Positions 1 through 8,041 of a DNA stretch of 56,288 nt are shown here, piece after piece. Where the stretch lies: positions 1-56,288 of the forward strand of contig CAJJDF010000053.1 of assembly GCA_905182785.1 (NCBI GenBank), in the 5' to 3' direction. A model generated the notes under the pieces. That model worked only from the letters and a program-made list of their open reading frames with translations. It made no database searches and was not told where the DNA came from. Position numbers and translations under genes: made by a program. Source of the stretch: an uncultured Flavobacteriales bacterium. GTDB lineage: Bacteria > Bacteroidota > Bacteroidia > Flavobacteriales_D > CAJJDF01. How positions within the stretch are numbered: position 1 is the first letter of the stretch; every line of letters starts with the position of its first letter.

Positions 1-656
1 ACAGCTCCAGCAACTTGCCAAAAGATATTCTTAGCTTGAGCACCACCAATCAAGGTAATGTTTACTGCTGAACTCATAATAAGAGTCTGTGAAACCTGAA
101 ATATCCAGATATCGTCAGGACCACCTGAAATAGTTATACTCGATGGAATAACTAATGGACTTGTCCATTTATAAAGTCCAGGTGTAAGCGTAAAGCCTCC
201 TATATTTCCTGCACCCAATTCCAAGTAATCAGGATTACTTCGTCCTGCGGCATCAATATATGCTGCTCCCATATCTGCAACAGCTGAAGTTAATCTAGTC
301 GCATTATTTACAACACAAGGTAATGGACCTGCAGCATTTACAGAGTATATTGTACCAGCTACTTCTGTACATGTTACCAAAATTGCAGCTCCAGTAATTG
401 GACTTGATCCAACATCTCCTGTAATAATTGAAGGATAAACATCAGTAATTCCAGACTGCGATAATATTGCAAACTCTCCGGCAAGTCCTAGATTTACTTC
501 TTTCAATGGTGCTTTAGGAACCGCAGAACTTTCAATTGATAAAGTTGAAGATAAGATATCATTTTCTGAAGACAAGACTTCTTTTTCCTTTTGACAACTT
601 GATAATAAACCTATGATAAATATTGTTATAATAGGTGATATTTTGGTTAAATACAT
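1..656 (-). CDS. DUF3494 ice-binding-like lipoprotein, C-terminus cut by window edge
   Basis: The ORF starts at ATG 656 and is open to the window edge, giving 218 residues. The N-terminus MYLTKISPIITIFIIGLLSSC is a lipoprotein signal with a lipobox Cys, so the product is probably outer-membrane anchored or exported. After a Ser/Glu-rich linker come the family hallmarks of DUF3494 (PF11999): LGLAGEFAILSQSGITD, TGDVGSSPITG, a segment ending LELGAGNIGGFTL, TPGLYKWTSPLVI, GGPDDIWIFQVSQTL and GGAQAKNIFWQVAGAV. The family folds as a beta-helix that binds ice and is common in polar and sea-ice bacteria. Roughly the last 15-30 residues of the domain, and any further domain, lie outside the window. 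Ice binding is inferred from the family, not seen. Confidence 0.88.
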   Translation of the reverse strand, partial: MYLTKISPIITIFIIGLLSSCQKEKEVLSSENDILSSTLSIESSAVPKAPLKEVNLGLAGEFAILSQSGITDVYPSIITGDVGSSPITGAAILVTCTEVAGTIYSVNAAGPLPCVVNNATRLTSAVADMGAAYIDAAGRSNPDYLELGAGNIGGFTLTPGLYKWTSPLVIPSSITISGGPDDIWIFQVSQTLIMSSAVNITLIGGAQAKNIFWQVAGA

Positions 657-702
657 ATTTTAATATTTTAATAAAGACAAAATTGTCCTCATATTATTTT
701 GG

Positions 703-710
703 CAAATGTA
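703..710 (-). promoter_or_regulatory. -7 element (TACATTTG) of the ice-binding gene
   Basis: On the minus strand TACATTTG matches the Bacteroidota -7 consensus TAnnTTTG exactly. It lies 46 bases before the ATG at 656. A clear -33 TTTG at the usual spacing is not present; a 10-bp inverted repeat occupies that place (719-745). Confidence 0.5.
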
Positions 711-718
711 ATATAATT

Positions 719-745
719 GTTTGGAATACTTGCATTATTCCAAAC
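719..745. repeat. Inverted repeat, candidate operator of the ice-binding gene
   Basis: The perfect 10-bp arms GTTTGGAATA and TATTCCAAAC are separated by 7 bases (cttgcat). The repeat sits just upstream of the TACATTTG element, over the -33 region, where a repressor or activator would act. It has no T-tract, so it does not look like a terminator. Confidence 0.5.
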
Positions 746-957
746 GATTAGCCTACACTAAAAACAGTGGTTGGATGTACTTTGTCAGATTAATTTTTTT
801 AATTGAGGCAATTTGGTTATTAATACTATTGCCAACAGAATGAACTAGAGGAAATAACAAAGAAGGAAATGATTAAAGAACATCTTAAAATGTTGGTTTT
901 AGAAATATAAGTTCAGATGTTTTGAATCAGGATTTATTGGATTAATAAATAATAATT
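746..957. other. Rest of a 301-base gene-free stretch
   Basis: The gap between the ice-binding gene and the next gene holds the promoter and inverted repeat listed separately. In the remainder I see only a short plus-strand reading frame ending at 910 (NELEEITKKEMIKEHLKML, then VLEI and a stop). It looks coding-like but has no start, so it may be the tail of a lost gene. Confidence 0.3.
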
Positions 958-1392
958 TTAACTATTTGGACCGCCAGAAAAATTCGCTTCCATATAATTT
1001 ACTCTTAAATTACCTATTTTTCTTAAAAATTTTGTGTTAGCTTTTTTTAGGAAAAATCGATTGAAATTAATGAAATTTCCTTCGGCATGAATACTATCAT
1101 AATCTGTTTGGTATAATACTAATTTATAGTACGGAATTACCCAAATCCAATGTGTCAAATTATCCTTAAAGTGAACAATTATTCCTTTAGGCCTTAACTC
1201 TAAGCTACCGTATTTAATATTCTGAAATTTAGAAAGTTTCTCAAATATTTCTTGACTCGACTTCTCAATTTTCATCCTATGTGAGCCAATTCCTTTCATT
1301 AATAATCTAGCCTTAAATGAAAATGGCTTTCCTACCAATTCATTCATATCTTTGGTAATTCTTACGGGTCTTTGTGAATAATCTTCTAGCAT
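958..1392 (-). CDS. Hypothetical protein, 144 aa
   Basis: I recognise no family. The protein is soluble, basic and aromatic-rich, with no signal peptide or membrane segment. It contains an alternating stretch with a WIWVIPYYKLVLY core and ends in a flexible NFSGGPNS tail. The ATG at 1392 is the only good start, and the composition is that of a real protein of this genome. It stands alone between the ice-binding lipoprotein gene (same strand) and the UbiB remnant (opposite strand). Small standalone proteins of this kind are frequent in Flavobacteriia, but no function can be given. Confidence 0.6.
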   Translation of the reverse strand: MLEDYSQRPVRITKDMNELVGKPFSFKARLLMKGIGSHRMKIEKSSQEIFEKLSKFQNIKYGSLELRPKGIIVHFKDNLTHWIWVIPYYKLVLYQTDYDSIHAEGNFINFNRFFLKKANTKFLRKIGNLRVNYMEANFSGGPNS

Positions 1393-1559
1393 AGAGTAAA
1401 ATTAAATCAAAAAATAAACAGATGCTTATAAAACAGTATTTTCTTGAAATTTCTTAAATCATTATTCTCGGTTTACTAATTCTCTAAATTAGTATTTATA
1501 AGATTCAAGTTTATTATCTTTATATTGATTTAAAAAATGGAAGTTTACAGAAAATAATA

Positions 1560-1865
1560 ATGGATAAAATTAAAAATCAGGCCTCCACCTTATCTACTTT
1601 ACCTTCCAAAGTTAATAAATACTTAACTAAAGCAAATCATGGAGAATTAGAATTTGAAATCTCAAATTTGGATAAAAACACCAATAAATTATATACTGTA
1701 AGTCAAAAGATTCTTTTTGGTTTATTAGCTAGTATTTTTTTTAGTGCCATGTTAGCAATATATACGAGGTGATTAATTACGAAAATAATTTTTAAAATAT
1801 TAGCAATAGTCTGTGGGAGTATATTAATAATATTACTTTTTAAGAATAAAAAAACAAACCTTAAT
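1560..1865 (+). pseudogene. C-terminal remnant of a UbiB/ABC1-family kinase, split by an in-frame TGA
   Basis: The 70-residue ORF 1560-1772 matches the C-terminal tail of UbiB/AarF (ABC1) atypical kinases: a LSTLPSKVNKYL segment, a GELEFEIS strand, an amphipathic stretch and a first membrane helix (LFGLLASIFFSAMLAIY). The family ends in two membrane helices. Here a TGA at 1770-1772 follows the first, and the second (IIFKILAIVCGSILIILLF) continues in the same frame with no other stop up to the yggS ATG at 1866. The whole kinase domain, about 450 residues in the family, is missing upstream. I read this as a decayed gene end; a small expressed membrane protein is the alternative. Confidence 0.55.
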
Positions 1866-2525
1866 ATGAATCATTCTTTAGTCGAAAATTTAGAGAAAAT
1901 AAAGTCTACTCTTCCTGCTTCCGTTACCTTGGTGGCTGTTTCTAAAACTAAACCAATTTCTGATATAGAAATTTTATACCAAGCTGGGCAGAGAATTTTT
2001 GGTGAAAACCGAGTGGAAGAATTGGTAAAAAAGCATGCAGATTTACCACATGATATAGATTGGCACATGATAGGTCATTTACAAAGTAAAAAAGTAAAAA
2101 AAATTGCTCCATTTATTGGATTAATTCATGGGGTAGATAGCATGAAATTATTAGAAGAAATAAATAAACAGGCAAAAAAAAATGAAAGAGTAATAGATTG
2201 CTTGTTACAATTTCATATTGCTAAAGAGGCTACTAAATATGGCTTAAGTCTTAGTGAATTCAATGAATTTTTAAAATCAAAGAAATTTAATGAACTAACT
2301 AATATTTCTGTGAAAGGAGTTATGGGAATGGCAACTTTTACAAAAGACGAAAAAGTGGTAAGAAAAGAATTTCAATCGTTAATAGATATCAGTAAGATAG
2401 TGAAAAATCAATTTAATACTGCTAGTATAATATCTATGGGAATGAGTGGAGATTATTTACTTGCAGTAGAAGAAGGTAGCACAATGATAAGGGTTGGAAG
2501 CAGTATTTTTGGTGTTAGAAAATGA
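1866..2525 (+). CDS. yggS: YggS/PLPBP-family pyridoxal-phosphate homeostasis protein
   Basis: This is a PLP-binding protein of the YggS/PROSC family, a single alanine-racemase-like barrel without known catalysis that buffers PLP and affects amino-acid and keto-acid balance. At 219 residues it is full length. Motifs seen: the PLP lysine in LVAVSKTKP (Lys27), FGENRVEEL, WHMIGHLQSKKV, the loop GVMGMATFT, and the phosphate-binding end MGMSGDYLLAVEEGSTMIRVG followed by SSIFGVR. ATG 1866 fits the usual N-terminus. The frame is also open upstream through the UbiB remnant back to its TGA at 1770, so a longer membrane-tethered product is formally possible but unlikely. Confidence 0.93.
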   Translation: MNHSLVENLEKIKSTLPASVTLVAVSKTKPISDIEILYQAGQRIFGENRVEELVKKHADLPHDIDWHMIGHLQSKKVKKIAPFIGLIHGVDSMKLLEEINKQAKKNERVIDCLLQFHIAKEATKYGLSLSEFNEFLKSKKFNELTNISVKGVMGMATFTKDEKVVRKEFQSLIDISKIVKNQFNTASIISMGMSGDYLLAVEEGSTMIRVGSSIFGVRK

Positions 2526-2600
2526 CAAAAATCATAAGTTATTCACACTATTTGAAGGATAAAAAATGGTAATAAAAGTATATCTGTAAAAAAAAAGAAG

Positions 2601-2608
2601 TAAATTTG
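2601..2608 (+). promoter_or_regulatory. -7 element (TAAATTTG) of the desaturase gene
   Basis: TAAATTTG matches TAnnTTTG and lies 28 bases before the ATG at 2637, giving an expected leader of about 20-25 bases. No convincing -33 TTTG is visible at the usual spacing. Confidence 0.45.
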
Positions 2609-2636
2609 CATTATAACTAATTAAAGTTAATAATAT

Positions 2637-3740
2637 ATGAGTACAAAAACAGAACCTCTTAAGCCTCTAAGGTTTTCACAAACAATAGGAAAGGATTTTT
2701 CAAAAACCCTAAACAAAAGAGTAAGAGCTTATTTTAAAGATAATAACATTACAAAATATGCAAATTCTACTATGGTTATTAAAACCATTTTTATGATTTT
2801 GCTATATTTGGTTCCATTTTCACTAATGGTGTTTGGTTTAGTTACTAATTTTTGGCTTATTTTCTTAATGTTCGCAATTATGGGGTTAGGAATGGCAGGA
2901 ATAGGGTTTTCTATTATGCATGATGCTAACCATGGAGCTTATTCAAAAAATGAGAACGTAAATAAATGGGTAGGAAGAATCATTAACCTTGTAGGTGGAT
3001 ATGCACTTAACTGGAAAATACAACACAATGTTCTACATCACACTTACACCAATGTTCACGAATACGATGAAGATATTAATACGATTGGTTTATTAAGATT
3101 TTCACCTGATGATGAAAGAAAACCTATTCATAAATATCAATATTTATATGCTTGGTTCTTCTATGGATTAATGACTGTAATGTGGATGACTACTAAAGAC
3201 TTCCAACAGCTTAAAAGGTATAAAGACAAAGATTTATTAAAAACTTTTAATACTACTTACAAAAAGAATATATTAGTTTTAATAATTAGTAAATTAGTGT
3301 ATTACGCATTTGTAATTGCACTGCCAATAATAGTTTTACCAGTTTCTTGGTATTGGATAGTATTGTTTGTTTTTGTGATGCATTATATTGCAGGATTTAT
3401 TTTGGCAATTGTTTTTCAGCCAGCTCACGTCATTCCAGAAACAGAATTTGTGAAATCTACGGATGATTTAACAATCGAAAATAATTTTGCTATTCACCAA
3501 ATGGAAACTACGTGTAACTTTGCACCTGACAACAAAATATTAAGCTGGTTTGTTGGAGGATTAAATTATCAAGTAGAGCATCATTTATTCCCTACAATTT
3601 GTCATGTACACTACAAGAAACTATCTAAGATAGTAAAAGAAACTGCCGAAGAGTTTAACGTGCCTTACAACAGTCACAAAACTTTTTTTCAGGCAATAAA
3701 GTACCATACAAAAATGTTGAAAGACTTAGGTAGAGCGTAA
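2637..3740 (+). CDS. Membrane fatty-acid (acyl-CoA/acyl-lipid) desaturase
   Basis: This is a di-iron membrane desaturase that introduces a cis double bond into fatty acyl chains and so sets membrane fluidity. All three histidine boxes are present: HDANHG (residues 95-100), HNVLHH (130-135) and QVEHH (312-316). The QxxHH form of the last box is typical of the linoleoyl-CoA/delta-5/delta-6-like group. Hydrophobic pairs lie at about 48-95 and 215-270. Length 367 is normal; ATG 2637 follows a TAAATTTG element. The substrate and bond position cannot be read from sequence. With an ice-binding gene 2 kb away, a role in cold adaptation is plausible but inferred. Confidence 0.9.
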   Translation: MSTKTEPLKPLRFSQTIGKDFSKTLNKRVRAYFKDNNITKYANSTMVIKTIFMILLYLVPFSLMVFGLVTNFWLIFLMFAIMGLGMAGIGFSIMHDANHGAYSKNENVNKWVGRIINLVGGYALNWKIQHNVLHHTYTNVHEYDEDINTIGLLRFSPDDERKPIHKYQYLYAWFFYGLMTVMWMTTKDFQQLKRYKDKDLLKTFNTTYKKNILVLIISKLVYYAFVIALPIIVLPVSWYWIVLFVFVMHYIAGFILAIVFQPAHVIPETEFVKSTDDLTIENNFAIHQMETTCNFAPDNKILSWFVGGLNYQVEHHLFPTICHVHYKKLSKIVKETAEEFNVPYNSHKTFFQAIKYHTKMLKDLGRA

Positions 3741-3761
3741 TTAAAAATTATAATTAATATT

Positions 3762-3794
3762 AAAGACTTGTTCATTTGGACAAGTCTTTTTTTG
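3762..3794 (+). terminator. Rho-independent terminator of the desaturase gene
   Basis: A perfect 10-bp stem (AAAGACTTGT / ACAAGTCTTT) with an 8-base loop is followed by a T-run, 22 bases after the desaturase stop. Confidence 0.85.
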
Positions 3795-3830
3795 TGCTTC
3801 AATTTTCTCTCAAAAAACTAGAATATACCT

Positions 3831-3878
3831 ACACTCTATTGAATGAAACAAATACTTTTATTCATTCAATAAAAGTGT
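3831..3878. repeat. Long inverted repeat between two convergent terminators
   Basis: The arms ACACTCTATTGAATGAA and TTCATTCAATAAAAGTGT pair over 11 perfect base pairs (TATTGAATGAA / TTCATTCAATA), then a small bulge and 5 more pairs, around a 13-base loop. No T-tract follows on either strand. It lies between the desaturase terminator and the terminator of the OmpA-like operon. It may be a small mobile-element remnant or a structured RNA; the function is unknown. Confidence 0.5.
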
Positions 3879-3940
3879 AATTGGTGAAGTATACGAATAG
3901 AATTTTTGCCCAATGAATAATTGCTCTCTTAACCATAAAA

Positions 3941-3971
3941 AAAACTCCGAGATAATTACTCTTGGAGTTTT
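3941..3971 (-). terminator. Terminator of the sorting-domain/PorP/OmpA-like operon
   Basis: Arms AAAACTCC and GGAGTTTT enclose a partly paired interior. On the minus strand the hairpin is followed by T residues. It lies 42 bases past the stop of the OmpA-like gene. Confidence 0.75.
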
Positions 3972-4012
3972 AAATTATTTATTAGAAATCATGTTAGAGT
4001 TTTTATTGTGTA

Positions 4013-5701
4013 TCAATAAGCAATAACAAATTCAATTCTTCTATTTTTAAAATGATCATCCTCTTTACACCTAATTCCGTCTCCACAGTTGCTTAGTAAA
4101 TTATTTTCACCAAACCCATGGTATTTTATTTTACTCTCTGGAATTCCATTTTTAATCAGATAATCTTTTGCAGAAAGAGCTCTTTTAATAGAAAGTCTCT
4201 CGTTATAAGATTTACTTCCTCTAGCATCCGTGTATGCATTAAGAATAATATACTTTGCATTATTATCATTCGTATATTTTATTAGTCTATCTAATTTGTT
4301 TCGCGAGTATTTATAAACTGTATAAGAATTATATGCGAAATATATATTTTCAAAACTTTCTTTTCTATCAAATTTTATTACTTCAGTTACCTTTTTTACT
4401 TTTGGTATCTCTTTTATTGTTGGATTAATTACAACTAATTTTTCTGTACTATCTAGCTTATTTACTAATACATCAATGTGGTCTACTAGTAATATATCAC
4501 TAAATATAGCATCATTTTCTATGTCAAATTTTTCCACTACAAATCCACTATAATAATTAACAGGTAAATCAAACAGCCTAGAAAATTCATTATTGTTAAA
4601 CCCTAATTTATATTTTTTCCCTTTTTCTAAATTGATGAAATTAAACTCTCCCTTTCTTACTTTACTTGTTTTAATTTCATTTCCTTCTTCATCAATCAAT
4701 ATGGTTTTTCCAGAAGTTAAAAACTCACCTTCATTGGATATTTTTACTAATAAATCATATGTTTTTTCATACTCTACATTTGTTATTGTAAAACTATAAA
4801 TATCATCATCACTTGCCAATGCATTATTTCTGTTAGAAGTAAAATATCCTTCAAACTCTAATTCATTGTGATTAAAACAAATTGCGTAATCATCATAATT
4901 CGTATTTGCACCAACTAATTCAGTAGGGTATTTTGTTAAAATCTCAGATTCTTTAACAAAATATAGATCTAAATCTCTTCCTTTTTGTCTTCTTTGTCCA
5001 TTAGAAGCAAAAAATAATATCCCGTTTTTTACATAAGGAAATAACTCCGAATTAATAGAATTCAATCTCTTTCCTAAATTTACGGGGATACCCCAAGATT
5101 CATCTGCTTTTTTTGAACAATAATATATATCACCTTCACCTAAACTTCCGGGCATTGTAGATACAAAATATAGTCTTTTTGTTGCATTAGAATAAGCTGC
5201 ATGACCTATACTATAAACAGGGTTATTATAAGTAAATTCTTTTAAATTAGATATTATTCCATCCTTAAATTCTCCTTCCAATAACCTTAATCTATTCTGA
5301 TTAAGTGTATTTAGTTTCTTACCTCGTTTCATGCCTTTTTTATCCAAGGCATTAATCGTAATGTAAATTCTATTGTTTATTTCATCCACATAGCATGGTC
5401 CTTCATTATAATTAGTGACAATTGTCAATTGCTTAGTTAGACTAACTTTATTTTTATCACCTTGCTTCATATCTAAATTAGCACTGTCAAGCATAAATAA
5501 ATCATAATACCGACTGTGTGTATTTAAATAATTTTTGTTTTGGAAAAAGAGCAAATTCCCGTTAGAGAAATAACAAGAAATTTCTGATAAAGAGGTGTTA
5601 AAGTTAAGCTTATTTGCTTCAACCATAATTCTACTCATATCCTGAGAATAAGATAAAGTAAGAGATAAAAATGTTATTATTACAATAATATTTTTACTCA
5701 T
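4013..5701 (-). CDS. OmpA-like peptidoglycan-binding protein with WD40-like (PD40) repeats
   Basis: The N-terminus MSKNIIVIITFLSLTLSYSQ is a signal peptide. Residues of about 30-300 are beta-rich and include PD40-type strands (RLYFVSTMPGSLGEGDIYY, LFPYVKNGILFFASNG). A carboxypeptidase-regulatory-like segment lies around 320-375. The C-terminal ~110 residues form an OmpA/MotB domain (NAYTDARGSKSYNERLSIKR) that would bind peptidoglycan. This architecture matches the OmpA-family proteins found with PorP/SprF, such as PorE of T9SS, and would tie the outer-membrane complex to the cell wall. Its ATG overlaps the PorP/SprF stop by one base (TAATG), so the two are translationally coupled. The exact cargo or partner is unknown. 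Confidence 0.85.
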   Translation of the reverse strand: MSKNIIVIITFLSLTLSYSQDMSRIMVEANKLNFNTSLSEISCYFSNGNLLFFQNKNYLNTHSRYYDLFMLDSANLDMKQGDKNKVSLTKQLTIVTNYNEGPCYVDEINNRIYITINALDKKGMKRGKKLNTLNQNRLRLLEGEFKDGIISNLKEFTYNNPVYSIGHAAYSNATKRLYFVSTMPGSLGEGDIYYCSKKADESWGIPVNLGKRLNSINSELFPYVKNGILFFASNGQRRQKGRDLDLYFVKESEILTKYPTELVGANTNYDDYAICFNHNELEFEGYFTSNRNNALASDDDIYSFTITNVEYEKTYDLLVKISNEGEFLTSGKTILIDEEGNEIKTSKVRKGEFNFINLEKGKKYKLGFNNNEFSRLFDLPVNYYSGFVVEKFDIENDAIFSDILLVDHIDVLVNKLDSTEKLVVINPTIKEIPKVKKVTEVIKFDRKESFENIYFAYNSYTVYKYSRNKLDRLIKYTNDNNAKYIILNAYTDARGSKSYNERLSIKRALSAKDYLIKNGIPESKIKYHGFGENNLLSNCGDGIRCKEDDHFKNRRIEFVIAY

Positions 5702-6726
5702 TAATCGAAAGTTTTTGGTGAAATAACAGCAATAGGTCTGAAAGGACCAATGTATGACATTGCAAATTCTGGTCCCCCTCTATATAAACTAGCTTGCGAT
5801 AATTTAGAAAGAGTAAAATCGTAACTTATACCAACCGTGATTTTCTTATGTATTGTTACTTTTACTACCGGAATAATAGCATCTCCAACTCTATAATAAG
5901 CTCCTAAATATACATTTATATTATTATAATATCCTGTATACTTAGATACAATTCCAAAATCTTTTCTAAAAAGTCCACCTACAACTATTTCTTTAGCTCT
6001 TTTTTGTATAGATGCAAAAACTAACAACTTATAACCTAAATTTATATTATTAGGTAAATTAAACTCCTTGGAACTATTTAATGTAACTCTAATTGGAATC
6101 ACTCTATTTACACCTAAAATGTTTGTTTTTGGTCTTGCCAAATGAAACGCAGAAATACCTATTTCTAACGGATATAAATCATCATCAAAAGCTCTAAATA
6201 TCAACCCTGCAGATAAATCAAAGGCTTTTTCTGCATATCCCACAAAACTTTCTCCTGATATAATTCTTTCATCAAACTCTACTCCATTGTATTGGCTTCC
6301 CCAATTTAACCCTACATAATTTGCTGACATATCTAGGTAAGAAATCCCCAACCCCAAAGTCAAATCTGAATTATCGGATATATAAACCGTTTGAGAAATA
6401 TCTAAATCAATTCTGGTCGATTTTATTTTTGAAGATCCTGCTTGATCTTGAAAAGCTGAAATTCCTAAACCTGTTGCTTTTAGACCCATATAGTTCTTGA
6501 AAATTATAAAATCGGCAGAAGCTGCATACGTTTCATATACATTTCCAAGAGTTGCCCATTGGTTTTTGTAATTCAAATTGAATCGATAGTTCCCTTCATA
6601 CATTCCAGCATAAGCAGGACTTAACAATAATGGATTCTCCATAAATTGAGAAAAATGAATGTCCTGTGCCTGAACATTTTTTAATCCAAACAATAAGAGT
6701 AATAGTATTGCGTAATTTTTTATCAT
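5701..6726 (-). CDS. PorP/SprF-family outer-membrane protein
   Basis: The signal peptide (MIKNYAILLLLLFGLKNVQA) is followed by QDIHFSQFMENPLLLSPAYAG, the classic start of the PorP/SprF family (IPR019861). The rest alternates in beta-barrel fashion and contains family marks (YKNQWATLG, LGLGISYLDMSANY, a late YRVGDAIIP). Length 341 is typical. PorP of Porphyromonas and SprF of Flavobacterium are T9SS-associated outer-membrane proteins; paralogues are usually paired with one large surface protein, here probably the sorting-domain protein encoded 4 bases upstream. A second, decayed PorP/SprF copy lies at 9400-10071. Confidence 0.93.
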   Translation of the reverse strand: MIKNYAILLLLLFGLKNVQAQDIHFSQFMENPLLLSPAYAGMYEGNYRFNLNYKNQWATLGNVYETYAASADFIIFKNYMGLKATGLGISAFQDQAGSSKIKSTRIDLDISQTVYISDNSDLTLGLGISYLDMSANYVGLNWGSQYNGVEFDERIISGESFVGYAEKAFDLSAGLIFRAFDDDLYPLEIGISAFHLARPKTNILGVNRVIPIRVTLNSSKEFNLPNNINLGYKLLVFASIQKRAKEIVVGGLFRKDFGIVSKYTGYYNNINVYLGAYYRVGDAIIPVVKVTIHKKITVGISYDFTLSKLSQASLYRGGPEFAMSYIGPFRPIAVISPKTFD

Positions 6727-6730
6727 ATAA

Positions 6731-7957
6731 TTATCTTACTAATGTTATATCTCCTTTTAGAGTAACAACTTCTGATTCTTCAAAAATTTTAGCTTCCAAA
6801 TAATAAACATAAACTCCTCCTATAGCTCCAGAACCTCTAAACTGACCATCCCATCCCATAGAATTGTCATTTGATTCAAATACTTTTTCACCCCATCTAT
6901 TATAGACTATAAATGTCATTGACTCAACTCTACTTCCATAGACATAAAGAATATCATTCAATCCATCTCCATTGGGAGAAAATATTTGAGGTACATAAAC
7001 ATTAATTTGATCTTCTATTGAAAGGGAGTACACATCATTACTAAAGTCAAATCCATTTATTTCCTTTCCTTTGTCAGGAAATCCTATTGAAGATAAAACA
7101 GCAGGTGTAAAAGTGCTGTAGTCTGAAATAGACCATCTTGGGATAGAGTTATTCCACAAAGCTACACCATTAAAAGCGTGAGAAGTGGGGTCATCAGAAT
7201 CAAAATAATAGATTTTTGCTTTTCCATTTGTTGTCCCATAAAACCTTGAAATATGGTGATAAAACTCCTTATTTAAACTTAATATTTTTGGGTCTTTTTG
7301 TGTTGTGGGAAATGGTCCAGTAGAACCTGTAACTGAAGTTCCTGTAAAATCAAAATTTGCATCTCTTGCTGCTAGTCTTACTCCAATTACCGAACTATCG
7401 CTATTACTTGGAATAAAAGATACAGCTCTAAGGTTATTTAATAAAGTATTAGAACCTACTGGGAATAAGTATTCTGCAGTTCTATCCGTACTTCTCGTAA
7501 CGTATCCTCCAATGGTATCTCCTGATATAAAACCAGTACTCCATAACAGAGAATTTGGATCTGTATTATAAAGCTGAAGTATGTTATCGTTAAGTGCTAC
7601 TTCAGAATCCGTAATATCCAATTCATTTTCTACCCAAACATCTACAAACATTGATTTTATAGCAACATTTTGAGTCACTAAATTGTAAAACTTAGTTGGG
7701 GTAGCTCCAAGAATAGATTGATTTACTCCAAACAGATTAACTGTTCCTGGATTAGAATTTAAAAAAACATTAAAAACAGAATTATTTATCCAATCATTCT
7801 GAACGAATAAAGTACCTGAATTATTAATAACCCCAGTATTTGTGATTAGTACATCTCCTTCCACATAAAAAATCGCATTTGCATCTAGATGGATTATTCC
7901 ATCATGATTAGTAAGCACAGATTGTGCACTACTTGATACAAGTAGAATGAATAACAC
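6731..7957 (-). CDS. Secreted protein with gliding-motility-associated (T9SS type B) C-terminal domain
   Basis: Residues of about 15-110 look like repeated short beta segments of an adhesin-like protein. The C-terminus carries the type B sorting domain: IFSPNGDGLNDILYVYG, YNRWGEKVFESND, WDGQFRG and a final GDITLVR. It is therefore likely exported by T9SS and handled by the neighbouring PorP/SprF. The best conventional start is GTG 7957, but the signal peptide looks cut there: the same frame continues upstream to 7990 as TSIFKKIIPAAVLFILLV with the expected basic residues, yet offers no ATG, GTG or TTG. The true start may be ACG 7990, or an ATG lost by mutation or sequencing error. At 408 residues it is short for this class. 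Confidence 0.85.
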   Translation of the reverse strand: MLFILLVSSSAQSVLTNHDGIIHLDANAIFYVEGDVLITNTGVINNSGTLFVQNDWINNSVFNVFLNSNPGTVNLFGVNQSILGATPTKFYNLVTQNVAIKSMFVDVWVENELDITDSEVALNDNILQLYNTDPNSLLWSTGFISGDTIGGYVTRSTDRTAEYLFPVGSNTLLNNLRAVSFIPSNSDSSVIGVRLAARDANFDFTGTSVTGSTGPFPTTQKDPKILSLNKEFYHHISRFYGTTNGKAKIYYFDSDDPTSHAFNGVALWNNSIPRWSISDYSTFTPAVLSSIGFPDKGKEINGFDFSNDVYSLSIEDQINVYVPQIFSPNGDGLNDILYVYGSRVESMTFIVYNRWGEKVFESNDNSMGWDGQFRGSGAIGGVYVYYLEAKIFEESEVVTLKGDITLVR

Positions 7958-8041
7958 TGCGGCAGGAATTATTTTCTTAAAGATACTCGTAAATTAATTT
8001 AGTGATTAATTTTTTGTAAAATTAACAAATAAAAATCTGTT

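Noticed and set aside
839-910. Possible coding tail (ends ...KMLVLEI)
   Set aside because: Too short and without start or recognisable family; noted only in the gap description.
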